A DNA stretch of 64,000 bases from Chrysaora quinquecirrha. Its lineage: Eukaryota; Cnidaria; Scyphozoa; Semaeostomeae; Pelagiidae. The notes below the pieces were generated by a model, which was not told the DNA's origin, searched no databases, and was given only the letters and a program-made list of their open reading frames with translations. Within the stretch, counting starts at the first letter, position 1. Each line of letters starts with the position of its first letter. This document shows, piece after piece, positions 36,780 to 47,409 of this stretch. The stretch lies in assembly GCA_014526335.1 (NCBI GenBank), contig JACTAT010000051.1, positions 249,907 to 313,906 of the forward strand. Direction: 5' to 3'. Position numbers and translations under genes: made by a program.

Positions 36780-37450
36780 ATACTTGTATTCTACCGGACC
36801 CAAGAGAAGCAGAGCTTATCTAGCTTTTGCCGCTAAATTAAAGTTTGAATAAAATAATTGAAAATACATAAGTTACAATAATTACTTAGATGACAATAAA
36901 GAAAAGGATAATAGCAAGAGTGTATTAAAATTTTTAACTGCTCAACATAATATTAAATTGTTTTTATTATTATTATAATATCAGTATTATTATTATTATT
37001 TTTCTTTTACCAGATCAACAAATAAATTACTTACGAAGCAATGTTATTTCAACGCAATATAAAGAATCTCTAACTATAATCTTGTAGATAATTTAATTTT
37101 TTTTCTTAGGTTTTGTAATTAGAGAGTTTATTTTGCTTGATCAATTTACAAAACTTCTTACGTTTAGATGTTGTAAGGTCATTCCAAAGTCTAGCCCCAA
37201 TATTTTGCAGAGTGTAGTTTCGCCATTTTTCATTAGATTTAACAATTCTGTAGTTTTGTTTCTGCCTGGTCTCATAATGGTAATGCTCATTTGTTATGAA
37301 GTAATTTTGAAATTTTTCTGGCAACAATGTAGGGTTGAAGTGAACATTATGCATGAGTTTTAAGATTTTAAGACGGTAAAGATCACTTACTTTAATTATG
37401 TTTAGTTATTTATGTAAACGATTTAGCATCCTTTGTTCATGCATTTTCTA
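36780..37450 (-). pseudogene. CR1/L2-like LINE C-terminus and 3' UTR (part 2 of the split LINE)
   Basis: Minus frames read QRMLNRLH...LYRLKILKLMHNVHFN, LLPEKFQNYF and IGARLWNDL, the usual C-terminal sequence after the RT of CR1/L2-type LINEs, ending at 37106. The 3' UTR then includes a TTA/TAA-rich tract (36955-37010) and a segment near 36795-36825 (GACCCAAGAGAAGCAGAGCT) that recurs at 40770. The upstream part of the same LINE resumes at 39423, so the DIRS-like fragment lies inside it. Confidence 0.7.
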
Positions 37451-37504
37451 TCTCATGGCGTGAATTTAGGTTTTATTGTTTTCCACCCTTTAGCTGCATA
37501 CTGA

Positions 37505-38687
37505 GACTTTTACAGAATATCCGAGAAGACAATGCAACCGGAGCTGTGGTGATTCCAAGATCGCCAACGCAAATGTGGTACTCAATTCTTATGAAAATGT
37601 TAGTTTTGCCACCCATTCTCCTCAAGCCCTCCCCAACTTTATTAACCTTGCCAGCACAAATGTCAGAGATACACCCCCTTCACAAGAAAACAGTATTTCT
37701 TGTATGTCTGCTATCAGGGGAAGACTCGCACAGCAAGGGCACTCTGACTCAACCATAGCTATCAGTTTAGCTTCTTGGCGGGACTCTACGAAAAGCCAGT
37801 ATCAGTCTAGCTCAAATAAGTGGTTAGATTTTTGTATTCAACGAAATATTGATATGATTTCACCATCCATAGCAGAGGCAATGGAGTTTCTAACTTCACT
37901 GTATGAAGGTAATCTGCCGTACAGTTCTATCAATATAGCTAGAAGTGCATTATCTTCTTTTTTGCTAATTCAGTCAGTGAACGCTTTTGGTCAACTCCCT
38001 ATTGCTAAGAGATTTATGAAGGGTATCTATGAACTTAGACCATGTTTCCCTAAACATCATAACATATGGGATCTATCGACCGTGCTTAGCTATTTCAGGA
38101 ACCAGAAAATTGCCAGTGAGCTTTCTCTTAAGGACCTTTCTGTAAAGGTAGCTTTCCTATTATTTCTTCTTAGTGGCCAGAGATGTCAAACTATCCATGC
38201 ACTTGACATACAACATATGGGATGCTTCCAACATAAATATGTATTTCATATTCAAGAAAAACTGAAGCAATCATGTGCAGGTTACCATATTAAGCCACTT
38301 GAATTTAGACAATACTCGGACAGGGAAAAACTTTGTCCAGTAACTCACCTGCAGGAGTATATAAAAAGAACTGAGCACCTTTGCCTACTCAACACAAAAC
38401 TACTCGTAAGTTTCATAAAGCCGCATTCTCCTATATCTAAGGATACCTTATCTCGATGGGTCAAGTCTGTTTTGCTGTCGGCAGGGATCGACAGCAAATT
38501 TACTGCTCATAGTAAAAAGGCAGCGTCGTCGTCACATCTGGCTCAAAGGAATTTCTCGATTGCAGATATCATTGATGCTGTTGGATGGAAAAGTGAAGAG
38601 ACTTTTCACAAATTTTATAACATCAAACCAGAAGAAGGTTTTAACTTTGGTAACGATATTTCAGAAACTGCTAATAGTAGTGTATGA
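37505..38687 (+). pseudogene. DIRS-like retrotransposon fragment with tyrosine recombinase
   Basis: The first frame (NATGAVVIPRSPTQMWYSIL) is the tail of a DIRS-type RT/RNase H polyprotein. It overlaps in another frame the 370-codon tyrosine recombinase at 37575-38687. That frame has WRDSTKSQYQSSSNKWLDFC at the core-binding N-terminus, LSGQRCQTIHAL with the first catalytic arginine, TAHSKKAASSSHLA where the family normally has HxxR and here lysine stands for the second arginine, VGWKSEETFHKFYNIK with the tryptophan and nucleophilic tyrosine. DIRS elements integrate with this enzyme and make no target duplication. The RT is missing and the second arginine is changed, so activity is doubtful. 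Confidence 0.75.
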
Positions 38688-39090
38688 CATAGAAGTATTA
38701 ATGTTTTGTTTGAAGTGTCACTGTTCCTTATTCAATTCATTGATGTTTTTGAGTTTTCAGAATATGCCTTATTGTTTCATTCTTTAACTTTGGTGCAAAG
38801 AAAAAAGGAGGGGAGTAATTTAGCTGTTACTCCCTCGCATAGGGATACATACTGAAATATTTACTGATGTTAGGAAACTGAACGCTGGAATATCTACTGA
38901 TGTTATGAAACCTTTCTGTTCTTAAAATCATTGTTAGATCACCATAACGTATGTATGTTAAGCATGCAATATATTTTATCTTGGTTGATGAAAATTTATC
39001 TTTTTCATCAACATTTCTACAATGCATTGGCACGTCTCAGCTTTGAAATCTCGTACAATTACGTAACCAGGTAGGCTAATGACGAAATAG

Positions 39091-39413
39091 AATTAGAAAT
39101 TAAAGGAGACTTACCTGTAAGTTGAACTTTGATTGTAATTCTATGAGTCAATAGCCAGGAGTGAAGGAGTTGTACGCCCTCCCATTTCAAACCACTATTT
39201 TCTATTGGGCAAGGTTATTAGAATGCCCCAACCTGACTCCTTCATTTCACTCCTTTAAATTTTTTATTCGAGACTGTTGCCAATGCATTTCTTTGAAGTC
39301 TGGTTGGCTCCTGCGCTGCACCCTCTCTTACAACTCCTTCACTCCTGGCTAATGACTCATAGAATTACAATCAAAGTTCAACTAACAGGTAAGTCTCCTA
39401 TAATTTCTAATTA
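39091..39413. repeat. Palindromic repeat with arms of about 80 bp (MITE-like or DIRS end)
   Basis: AGGAGACTTACCTGT...GTGAAGGAGTT at 39104-39172 and its reverse complement at 39331-39398 differ at only about two positions over 68 bases; the arms extend outward through AATTAGAAATTA. The loop is about 160 bases. It sits exactly at the right edge of the DIRS-like insertion, next to resumed LINE sequence. Confidence 0.8.
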
Positions 39414-40692
39414 TTCTAAGGATTATGTTAGTTGAATTTCTTTCAGTCTCTTGGTTGTAGCTGTGCCGTAAGCTTCTAGTCCGTATGCTATCTTTGAGGT
39501 TACAAGTGATTCATATATTGTTAATAAGCATTCCTTTGGTATCGAGTGCCTTTGTTTAGCGAATATTGAAGAGTATTTTATTATTTCACTTTTTACTTTG
39601 TTAACATGGGAGTCCCAGGAGAGTTTATCATAAACTTTTAGACCAAAATATTTTATATCATGAGCTCTAGTCAATTCAACGCTCATTTCAATTTAAATGT
39701 CAGGGATTATAGTATTTTTTGAGGGAACGAAAATGCAATAGTTTGTTTTACTTGTATTAACTAGTAATTTATTTGCAGCTAGCCACTCAAAAAGTAACCG
39801 AAGCTCACCGTTTAATGTAGATGTCAATGCAGATATACTTTTATCAAATGTAAAAAAGTATGTGTTATCAGCAAAGAGTCTTGGTTTAGCAGAAACTGCA
39901 TTAGGCATATCGTTTACATATAACGTGAAAAGTATCGGTCCTAATACAGATCCTTGAGGAACACCTGCTATCTCAGTAACATCTTTAAAACACTTGCCAT
40001 CGTAAAGTATTTCTTTAATGGAGGTAGACTGGGATTTTTGTGCTGGATTTAAAATTTTTCCTACAACTGTCCACATTTTCGTTATTCTAGTCGATTTATT
40101 TTAAAATTTCTCTATCATAAGATTTTTTAGATTGTCTAATACAAGAAACAAGGACATTACAGTATTTTGTGTATTTCTCCTTATTTTCCGAACTCCGGTG
40201 ATTTGTGTATGCATGAAATAGATTGTTCTTTTTATTAATGCACTTTTTCAAAGATGTTGAGATCCAGGGTTTGTCCTTTATTCTTTTTTTTGAAATAAAT
40301 TTCATAGGGAAAGCTTTTTCGTAGGCTTTATTAACAATGTCAGTAAAATAATTTGCACTAGTATTAGCATCTTGTGTGGAATACAGAAAAATTCCAGTCA
40401 TTTTCTTCTAATATCTGAACAAAACTCGCAATTCCTTTTTGCCAAATGTGCGAAACTTTTCTCTACTTGTATCATTTTTGGCAAAAGGAACATTTGTATC
40501 AAAGTTGGCAAAATGATCTGACATATCTGTGAAAATATTGCCTGAAATAGTTTTATAATTTAAAGTTTGCTCTTTCACAAAGATATAATCAATTAGTGTA
40601 GCAGAGTGGTCAGTTATTCTAGAGGGCAGGGTTATGCAAGGGAGATATCCGTATGAAAGCATCATATCAAAGTAATGTTTAGTATTCAATTC

Positions 40693-40812
40693 AATTCAAT
40701 TCAATTTCATTTGTAAAACACACAGTTAATGTATAAGATACAAATTAGGGAAATAGTGTGTTTTACGAGACCCAAGAAAAGCAGGGCTTATCAGTATTGC
40801 TTTTTCCTATTT
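40693..40812 (-). mobile_element. Short LINE 3'-UTR insertion with (AATTC)n-type tail
   Basis: Between two adjoining endonuclease segments lies a block carrying GACCCAAGAAAAGCAGGGCTTATC, similar to the 3' UTR at 36795, and ending in repeats of AATTC at 40684-40708. This looks like a heavily 5'-truncated insertion from the same LINE family, in the same orientation. Boundaries are approximate. Confidence 0.55.
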
Positions 40813-40988
40813 GGCTATATTTTATGAGATCTATATTTATGTCACCTACAATAAGACAACGATCAGGTTTAAATTTTTGAGCTTCTTAAATCAATTTTTA
40901 ATAAAATCTCTTATATCGCTAGTTCGGTGTCTGTAAACTATGTCTAAGATTGTCTCCTTATTATCTTTTGTCAAATTTATCCAAAGAT

Positions 40989-41165
40989 GGGCTTGAAAAC
41001 CTCTGGGTTTATCTCAGTGTCCTTGACAACACTGACTAAAATTGTAGCTTTTGATATTTTATTGCTCTAATTTGATGCATTTAACCACTGATACTTGTAA
41101 TTTTGCCTAATAATTTTGAGGTTGAATGAAATAAATTTGATTTTATTTGATTTGATTTGAAAGAT
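40989..41165 (+). mobile_element. SINE-like or truncated LINE insertion with ATTTG-rich tail
   Basis: Comparison with the intact site at 10556-10575 shows an insertion of about 171 bases bounded by AAAGAT at 40983-40988 and 41160-41165 (6-bp target duplication). The insert ends with TTTGATTTTATTTGATTTGATTTG, a simple-repeat tail like those left by LINE machinery. It has no recognised coding part. Confidence 0.65.
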
Positions 41166-41393
41166 TTTCGCAAGTATATTTGCATACCAAGTAAAGATTA
41201 TTTAGAATGTTTAATTTTATGTTCTTTTTTACATAAACATCCACATAGCCTACCTTACCATGCTCAGGGATCACATGATAGAAAACATAGTTATCAAGAA
41301 GCAATGTATACATATCGATATTAGTACGGTTTATCTCTGTTAAGCAGATGCAGTCAAAATTCATTTTTATTTCACTGAGCAAGGTGAAAGCAT

Positions 41394-41629
41394 CGAGAAC
41401 ATTCTAGAACACTTGAGATTATTTCAGAATTCCAGAACAATAACAATGACATAGCATAAAAGAATGCTATATATAGACCTGCACTTTGTACGCCTAGAAT
41501 ATATTAGAACTTTCTAGATTATTTGATATTTTATATATAAGTAGGAAAATATTTGTACAGAGTTAGTATTTGTGTGAGTGAATGTAATGTCAGAAGAAGC
41601 AACTCTGCAGTTAAACAAATATTTCAACA
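41394..41629 (+). repeat. Ty1/copia 5' LTR
   Basis: Matches 43590-43854 and ends in CAACA, directly followed by GGTTATGGAACA, which resembles the primer site used by animal copia elements (GGTTATGGGCCC, an internal piece of initiator tRNA). The copia start is not certain: CGAGAAC here is TGAGAAC in the other LTR, and AGCAT precedes both. A TATA-like CTATATATAG lies at 41467-41476. Confidence 0.75.
41397..41519 (+). promoter_or_regulatory. Heat-shock-element-like triplets in copia LTR
   Basis: GAA-CA-TTC-TA-GAA at 41397-41409 is a perfect three-pentamer heat shock factor site. TTC-CA-GAA at 41430-41437 and GAA-CT-TTC-TA-GA at 41507-41518 add two more, on both sides of the TATA-like box. The right LTR has perfect versions at 43593-43605 and 43732-43743, and another perfect triplet precedes it at 43544-43556. 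Confidence 0.6.
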
Positions 41630-41633
41630 GGTT

Positions 41634-42872
41634 ATGGAACAAATAAACGGAACAAATTATGCTACCTGGAAGGTACAATGCAAAATGGCGTTAATCAGAG
41701 ATGGATTTTGGAAGATTGTTGATGGTACAGAAGATACTCCAACTGATGAAAGAGAAATCGCAAAATTTATGCTTCGTAGAGATCGTGCGTTGGCAACGAT
41801 TGTTTTGTCGATGGAACCTATGCTGTTATATTAGCTTGGGTCAGATCCTGACGACCCTGCTGAGGTTTGGAAGAAGTTGGCGAATCAGTTCCAGAAGACG
41901 TGGAGTAATATACTGACATTGGGCAGAAAGTTATATGACTTGAAACTAAAAGATGGACAATCTGTTCAAAAGCATGTTAAAGCTTTGACAGAAATATTTG
42001 ATGAACGCGCTATTATTGGAGACCCGCTGGATGATGAAAACAAAGATGATTGCTGAAAATATGCTCATAGCAAACTGGAAATATAATTGGATTGTGGACT
42101 CAGGTGCAACCTGTCACATGTGTAACAACAAGGAGATGTTCACCGAAATATCGCCACTGGAAGCACCTCAAGACATAACTGTTGGCAATTCTGTCCAAGC
42201 CATTGCAAAAGGAACTGTTATTTTGAAAATGAACATTTCAGATAGTGAAAACATTATTTGCAAATTATCTAACGTACTGTTTGTACCCTGACTTTCATAC
42301 AATTTGCTGAGTGTTTCAAAAGCAACAAGAAATGGGAAAAAGTTTCAATTTGAAAGTTCAAAATGTTACATTATGAAGTCGAAGCACGGTGCCATTCATC
42401 CAGTGACAAAGTTTGGAAATCTTTACTATTTAACAACATCACCAGTGGTGAGGTTCGAATCAGTACAAATGCCTATTGGATTAGCAGTTAATAATGGACT
42501 CCATCTACATCAACTCGACTTTGGAAGCGCATTTTTTTGGGAGTCAAGATTGAACATTTTGAACAAAAGAAGATTTGGATCGGACAACCTGCTTACAGGA
42601 GGAATCTACTCAAGAAGTTTTAAATGGAAAACTCGAAGCCTCTGGCAACGTCTATGCATGTTGGAAGCAAACTTGTCATATCCAATGAAACACATAAACT
42701 CGTTGATCAAGAGATGTATCAATCAGCTGTGGGTCAACTACTGTATCTGTCTACCAGAACACATCCAGACATCGCTTATGCAGTTGGGAATGTGGCTAAA
42801 TTTTCATCAAAACCATCAGAACAACACTGGATTGCTGTCAAAAGGATTACGAGATACCTAAAAATTTCATAG
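41634..42872 (+). pseudogene. copia gag-pol with integrase and RT core deleted
   Basis: The ATG at 41634 overlaps the primer site. Gag is of the UBN2 type: NGTNYATWKVQCKMAL, then VWKKLANQFQ and SVQKHVKALTEIF, with a stop and frame changes near 41833. Protease follows with WIVDSGATCHMC (42090) and, after a stop at 42288-42290, NLLSVSKATRNG. The integrase is absent. The RT is reduced to GLHLHQLDFGSAFF (42500), joined to sequence that normally lies after the YxDD core (GVKIEHFEQKKIW), then the RNase H-side block MENSKPLATSM...YLSTRTHPDIAYAV...HWIAVKRITRYLK ending at 42872. It is a deletion derivative and cannot make its own RT. Confidence 0.8.
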
Positions 42873-42874
42873 GG

Positions 42875-43165
42875 CATACTTGGTGTTTTAATCTCTGGGA
42901 AATCCACAAAGGAGTGACAAAATTGACATAAAAAGTAATTGATATTTCTGGTAGAAGGCTATTTGGCCTGCAGTTTTCTTTATTCAAGGTATCCCCTTTC
43001 TTATGAAGGGCTGTAATATCAGCCAACTTAAGCTTATCTGAATAATTACAATCAATCACTCAGCTATTAAGATATATTTCAAAGGATGGATGAATAAATA
43101 AACATTATCTTCAAATATTTTTGCTGGGATAGTATCCTGCAGAGCTGCTTTTTTAAGATCTTCTC
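42875..43165 (-). pseudogene. LINE family 2 RT fragment (third part)
   Basis: Minus frames read EDLKKAALQDTIPAKIF near 43160, LKLADITALHKKGDTLNKENCRPNSLLP near 43035-42950 and LSLLCGFPRD near 42905, the early RT motifs of a CR1/L2-like LINE. Frame changes separate them. The order is colinear with 45110-45274 and 56403-57310, so all three are probably pieces of one LINE. It abuts the copia RNase H at 42872. Confidence 0.65.
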
Positions 43166-45109
43166 TTCTTCACAAAAGATATTCATACTCATACAAGATA
43201 CTCAAAAATCAACAACTCCATGGCAGTAACAATATTTTCATTGTCTTCTTACCCCTTTTGAGCTACGTGCTGTTAGGGAAATCATTTATACACCTGAATT
43301 TCACTTTTATTGAAACAAATTTGCTTTGTAGGGGAAACGGGAACAATATTAAAGTTTTCTCAAGAGTTTTGTAAGGGATTGTCTGAATTTTTAAAAGGTA
43401 GTTTTAAAGTTTGCCGTACATAGGTTAGTTTCCCAGATATTTCAAATAGCAGCTAATTCTGCTGTTAAGAAAAAACAAAGCTCACAACTCATGGAAAAAT
43501 ATGAAGGTCTCATAATTGTTGAAGTTGGGCATTCTTGCCATAAGAACATTCTGGAAAATCAATTTTATATTTAGAACATTCACAAGCATTGAGAACATTC
43601 CAGAACACTTGAGATTATTTAAGAATTCCAGAACAATAATTTGTGAACAATGATAATTACTTTATTAATAATGATATAGCATAAAAGAATGCTATATATA
43701 TACCTGAACTTTGTACGCCTAGAATATATTAGAATTTTCTAGATTATTTGATATTTTATATATAAGTAGGAAAATATTTGCACATAGTCAGCATATGTGT
43801 GAGTGAACGTAATGTCAGAAGAAGCAACTCTACAGTTAAACAAATATTTCAACAATAATGGGGGCATTATTATTATGAGGGCAACATTTTCTATTGAAAG
43901 AAGAATAGGGTGAGCATAAGGCTTTCATAAGAAGAAGAAAAGACCACGCAACCTGCTGCTTGCTTTGAAAAAATGTTGATCTTCTTGCGGCGGAGATTTA
44001 AATATAGAATAAAAGCAACAACACTGTGTCGCAAAAAAAAACAAAAGAAAACTTTTTTTTTAAATACTAATATTTTGTTTTGCCAAGCAAGGCTTCTTCA
44101 GAGTTTGACTAACGAATGGATTCAATCACATTATATAGAAGAATATTTTTGAATTATTGTCTGTGATCTGATTGGTGGAAATCTGATTAGTATCTAAAAA
44201 CTACCAACATGTTACTATTAGACTTTAGACGGTGATTTTAGGTGTTACAACTTCAATTTAAAAATGTTTGAGAGCTCCATATTTTTCATATTGCAGTGGT
44301 AACACATCAAATCATCATCAAATCATGGTCTATATATGGTACAACATATGGTAACACGTCAGTAACAAGCTGGTGATACATCAGGCATTTCTCCTTCTGA
44401 TTGAATTAAACTGAAGGACTGTCCTGCCTATTTTTCTTTTAATATTTTTTACACACTAATTAACTGTGATGGATATGTTCAATATTTTAACCTTGTCCTT
44501 GATTTGATTTGATTATCATATAAAAACACCTCTCCATCCATTCAATTGTCCTGTTAATTTTATTTGCAGGACAGTTCAACCACTTTTCTTTCACTCTAGA
44601 AAAAACTTGCCATATGTCTCGTGACTTATCTGCTTCACTAATGCATGTCTTTCAATTGACTTTTGACATTATAGGAAACATTTTCTATCAGGTTGAGATT
44701 GGACTAAGAGGAGGAGTAGTAGACATTTTCCTGCACCATCTAGCACTTCGTGCTCTTTGACTGTTCTGAGAAGAATCGCCATGTTTTTACTCCCCCATTC
44801 TCCGTTTCATTTTCACCCTACCCATAAAAGTCCCATCAGACTAAAATGAAATGAAATGGTCAATCAAAAGGTTTCTCATGATCTCACCACAAATTTATTA
44901 CACGTTTTACAATTTTTTTCAGAGAATCCTTCAAAAAATATATTGAGACACATACCAATTACTCATAAATCAACAACACCATTGCAATAATAATGTTTTC
45001 ACTGCCCCCTTCCCCCTCCAAGCAATGTTGTTTTTGGGTGAATTTCGGGAAGGAGAGCAATGTTTAAGATTTCTTATCATCAGTCTCATGATTTGTGATG
45101 GATTGTAGG
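43166..45109. other. Mixed unassigned sequence, with a diverged direct repeat and decayed hammerhead-like motif
   Basis: Apart from the copia LTR (43590-43854) I recognise no gene. A segment at 43180-43260 (ACTCAAAAATCAACAACTCC and GTAACAATATTTTCA) recurs, diverged, at 44930-45000. On the minus strand 44110-44075 reads ACTCTGAAGAAGCCTTGC then GGCAAAAC, like a mutated hammerhead core of a Penelope-like element. Confidence 0.35.
43590..43854 (+). repeat. Ty1/copia 3' LTR or solo LTR
   Basis: Matches the 5' LTR and ends AACA at 43854, with about 30 extra bases near 43633-43662. It is separated from the copia coding remnant by LINE sequence, so it may belong to the same element after rearrangement or be a separate solo LTR. 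The bases after 43854 do not match those before 41394 as a target duplication. Confidence 0.75.
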
Positions 45110-45274
45110 TTCATTATTTGCTGCTGCATTTCATTTACAGTAAGTTGTCTTAAAGAGAAATGTTGACTATCATCCACAAACTCCTTACTTTTAGGAATAT
45201 TTGGGTGTTAGCAAAAAAATTCAACAGCTTTTTACACTGGATCATCTGCTGTATGATCTAAGTCATCATATGAA
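45110..45274 (-). pseudogene. LINE family 2 fragment (second part), left flank of IS3EU-like element
   Basis: Minus frame reads YSYDDLDHTADDP, then after a stop KAVEFF, HPNIPKSKEFVDDSQHFSLRQLTVNEM, the stretch between endonuclease and RT in CR1/L2-like LINEs. It continues the frame seen at 56403 onward (LAKSIAEILDEYF), which places the 11-kb transposon inside this LINE. Confidence 0.65.
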
Positions 45275-45280
45275 TAAACT

Positions 45281-45720
45281 TACGTTGGCCCATATGGGTC
45301 ACAGCAAATTACATCCATAACAATGACAAATACAACAATCTACGCCTATTTTATTCGAAATCATCTACAGATCGTTTTGGAACAAAGGCACAAACTAAAG
45401 TTTCGAAACGTGTCGTGTTAAGAATACTTGACAAACTCAAGAACAAAAGTTTTGAAAACCCACGGCATAAGTTTTGAAAACCCATGGCAAAAGTTTAAAA
45501 AACCCACAGCAAAATTTTTAAAAACCCATGGCAAAAGTTTTAAAAACCGACGGCAAAAGTTTTGGAAACCGACGGCAAAAGTTTTAAAAACCCACGGCAA
45601 AAGTTTTAAAACCCCACGGCAAAAGTTTTAAAAACCCACGGCAAAAGTTTAAAAAACCCACGGCAAAAGTTTTAAAAACCCACGGCAAAAGTTTTAAAAT
45701 CTACGGCAAAAGTTAAAGAC
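45281..45720 (+). repeat. Left TIR with subterminal 22-bp repeats
   Basis: About 170 bases of unique TIR are followed by about a dozen copies of a unit like CCCACGGCAAAAGTTTTAAAAA (45455-45720), some with GACGGC or CATGGC variants. The unique part matches the inverted right end closely. Confidence 0.9.
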
Positions 45721-45804
45721 CCATGGCAAGTCACGGCGAAAGTGTGAGAAAGTCACGGCGGAAAATTATAGAAATTATAGAAGTTATTGAAATTTGTTTA
45801 AAAA

Positions 45805-46981
45805 ATGGCTGCGAAAGAAAATATTTCTGATGATTTTGATTCTGAAGATTTAGATGGTGAAGACCAGAGTGAACTGTTACGGTACTGTTACGGAACTGTT
45901 AGAAATTCTAACCTTTTTGTCAAAGCATCACAACATCACAATGAGTCTCAGCACTTTGAAGCGTCGTTTAAAAGTTCTTGGCCTTAAAAGACAGAAGCAA
46001 GATTACCAAATAGCAGAAGGGAGAAATGCTATTAGTCAGTTGATAGATGGGCCTGATTGCAGCCGAGGATACCGTGCAATATGGCACACACTACAACTTA
46101 ATGGCATGCGGGTACCAAGAGCAGTGGTGCAGCAACTATTGAAAGAACTTGATCCAGAAGGAACAACGTAGAGAGGAGCCCATAAAATGAAACGCAGAGT
46201 TTATCTGAATCTAGGTCTGAACAATGCCTGGCACTGCGACGGCTATGTCAAACTAAAACCTTTTGGTTTCCCGATTCATGGTTGTAAAGATGGATGGAGC
46301 CGAAAGATCATTTGGCTTTATGTAACCCGCTCAAACAACTTCCCCAGTAACATTGCAAGATATTACATTGAAGCAGTTGACAAAATGAACCGGTGTCCTT
46401 TGGAGCTCATCACAGACCGGGATACAGAAAACGGACAGATGGCCAGAATACATTGTTTTTTTTAGAGATAACATAGACAGTCATCGCTACGTGCCATCTC
46501 CTCATAATCAACGAATCGAAGGGTGGTGATCCTTCTTCAGGAAGAGCAACTCAAATTGGTGGATCAATTTCTTCAAATATTTGTGCGACACAAATGCCTT
46601 AGATTTGACAAATGACCTGCACAAAGAGTGCCTCTGGTTTTGCTTTGGTAGCATAATTCAGGAGAACCTAAATAACGCAAAGGAACATTGGAACACACAT
46701 TACATCCACAAGTCAAGATTTTACACAGTGCCCGGTAGACCAGATTCGTTGTATTTTTTACCCAATTTGCATGGGGGCACTGAACATTTGTTATGTCATG
46801 TTCCAAATGCTGAAAGAACATATTGAAAGCTTCATGTTATTGAAGCTGAAGATGTAAACAATTACAATGAATATTTTCGCTATGATCTGAGGGAAGCAAA
46901 TCTTTCCACACCAGATAACTGGAAAGAAGCTTTAGATTTATACCATTTTTTGATTGAATATGCGGACGTTGCAAATTTGTA
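45805..46981 (+). pseudogene. IS3EU-type integrase-like DDE transposase (broken)
   Basis: The start is taken at ATG 45805, just inside the TIR. Frames then read ITMSLSTLKRRLKVLGL (helix-turn-helix-like), GYRAIWHTLQLNGMRVPRAVVQQLL (IS3-like N-terminal region), NNAWHCDGYVKLKPFGF with the first catalytic aspartate, GCKDGWSRKIIWL, DRDTEN with the second, and after frame changes NQRIEGWW with the likely glutamate near 46510-46530. The C-terminus runs through WNTHYIHKSRF and DNWKEALDLYHFL to 46981. A duplicated GTTACGGtACTGTTACGG-type slip near 45880, a TAG at 46169-46171 and several later frameshifts inactivate it. In an intact copy it would cut at the TIRs described here. Confidence 0.75.
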
Positions 46982-47409
46982 ATTTTGCACTATTACTCTA
47001 TCATATTATACAGGGTTAGCTCATACAGCCTCTCAATTCAGTTTCATCTTCAATTTGTTAAGAAGCATCAGAAAGTAAAAAACATTCTCTAACAATGTGA
47101 ATAATATGAAATAACATGTAATAAAAACAGCAAAATATTCTATAACTATAGAAGCGTTGCTTGTTGAATAAGGCAATGATAACTCGAATAAATTTTCTAA
47201 ACATGTTTTATTGACTGAATACAGGATCTGTGGTCCATGCGTATTTGCAAAAACCTAGCAACATATTCACTGTCAAACGTCATGAACCAAGATAATCAAA
47301 TAAAGCCTGCAGCAATCAGTAAGTCATAAAAACGATACACTGTCTCAAACAAAACAAAGCAATTAAAAAAGAGGACACTTTATCCATTGTCTGCAATTAG
47401 TCATTGGCC
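46982..47409. other. Spacer between convergent transposase and HECT gene
   Basis: AT-rich, with AATAAA-like signals on both strands. Probably shared 3' untranslated sequence of the two convergent genes. Confidence 0.4.

Larger units (their letters stand above)
39423..41382 (-). pseudogene. CR1/L2-like LINE: endonuclease and RT with internal deletion (part 1)
   Basis: Reading leftward: endonuclease start (FDCICLTEINRTN, 41350), middle (IVYRHRTSDIRDF), end with PCITLPSRITDHSATLIDYIF and MSDHFANFD at 40690-40500; linker with KPWISTSLKKCI; then GVPQGSVLGPILFTLYVND at 39985-39930 and LFADNTYFF near 39870, ending with KYFGLKVYDKLSWDSHV and the thumb-like part at 39423. Motifs upstream of GVPQGS are missing because the frame jumps from the linker straight to it, and the catalytic FADD is FADN. 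Two insertions (40693-40812, 40989-41165) and stops also break it. Confidence 0.8.

Noticed and set aside
45418..45631. Repetitive KPTAKVLKTHGKSF and related frames
   Set aside because: Translations of the 22-bp subterminal repeats of the IS3EU-like TIR.
45455..45720. Regular short repeats considered as a CRISPR array
   Set aside because: Units are contiguous with no unique spacers and lie in a TIR of a eukaryotic transposon.
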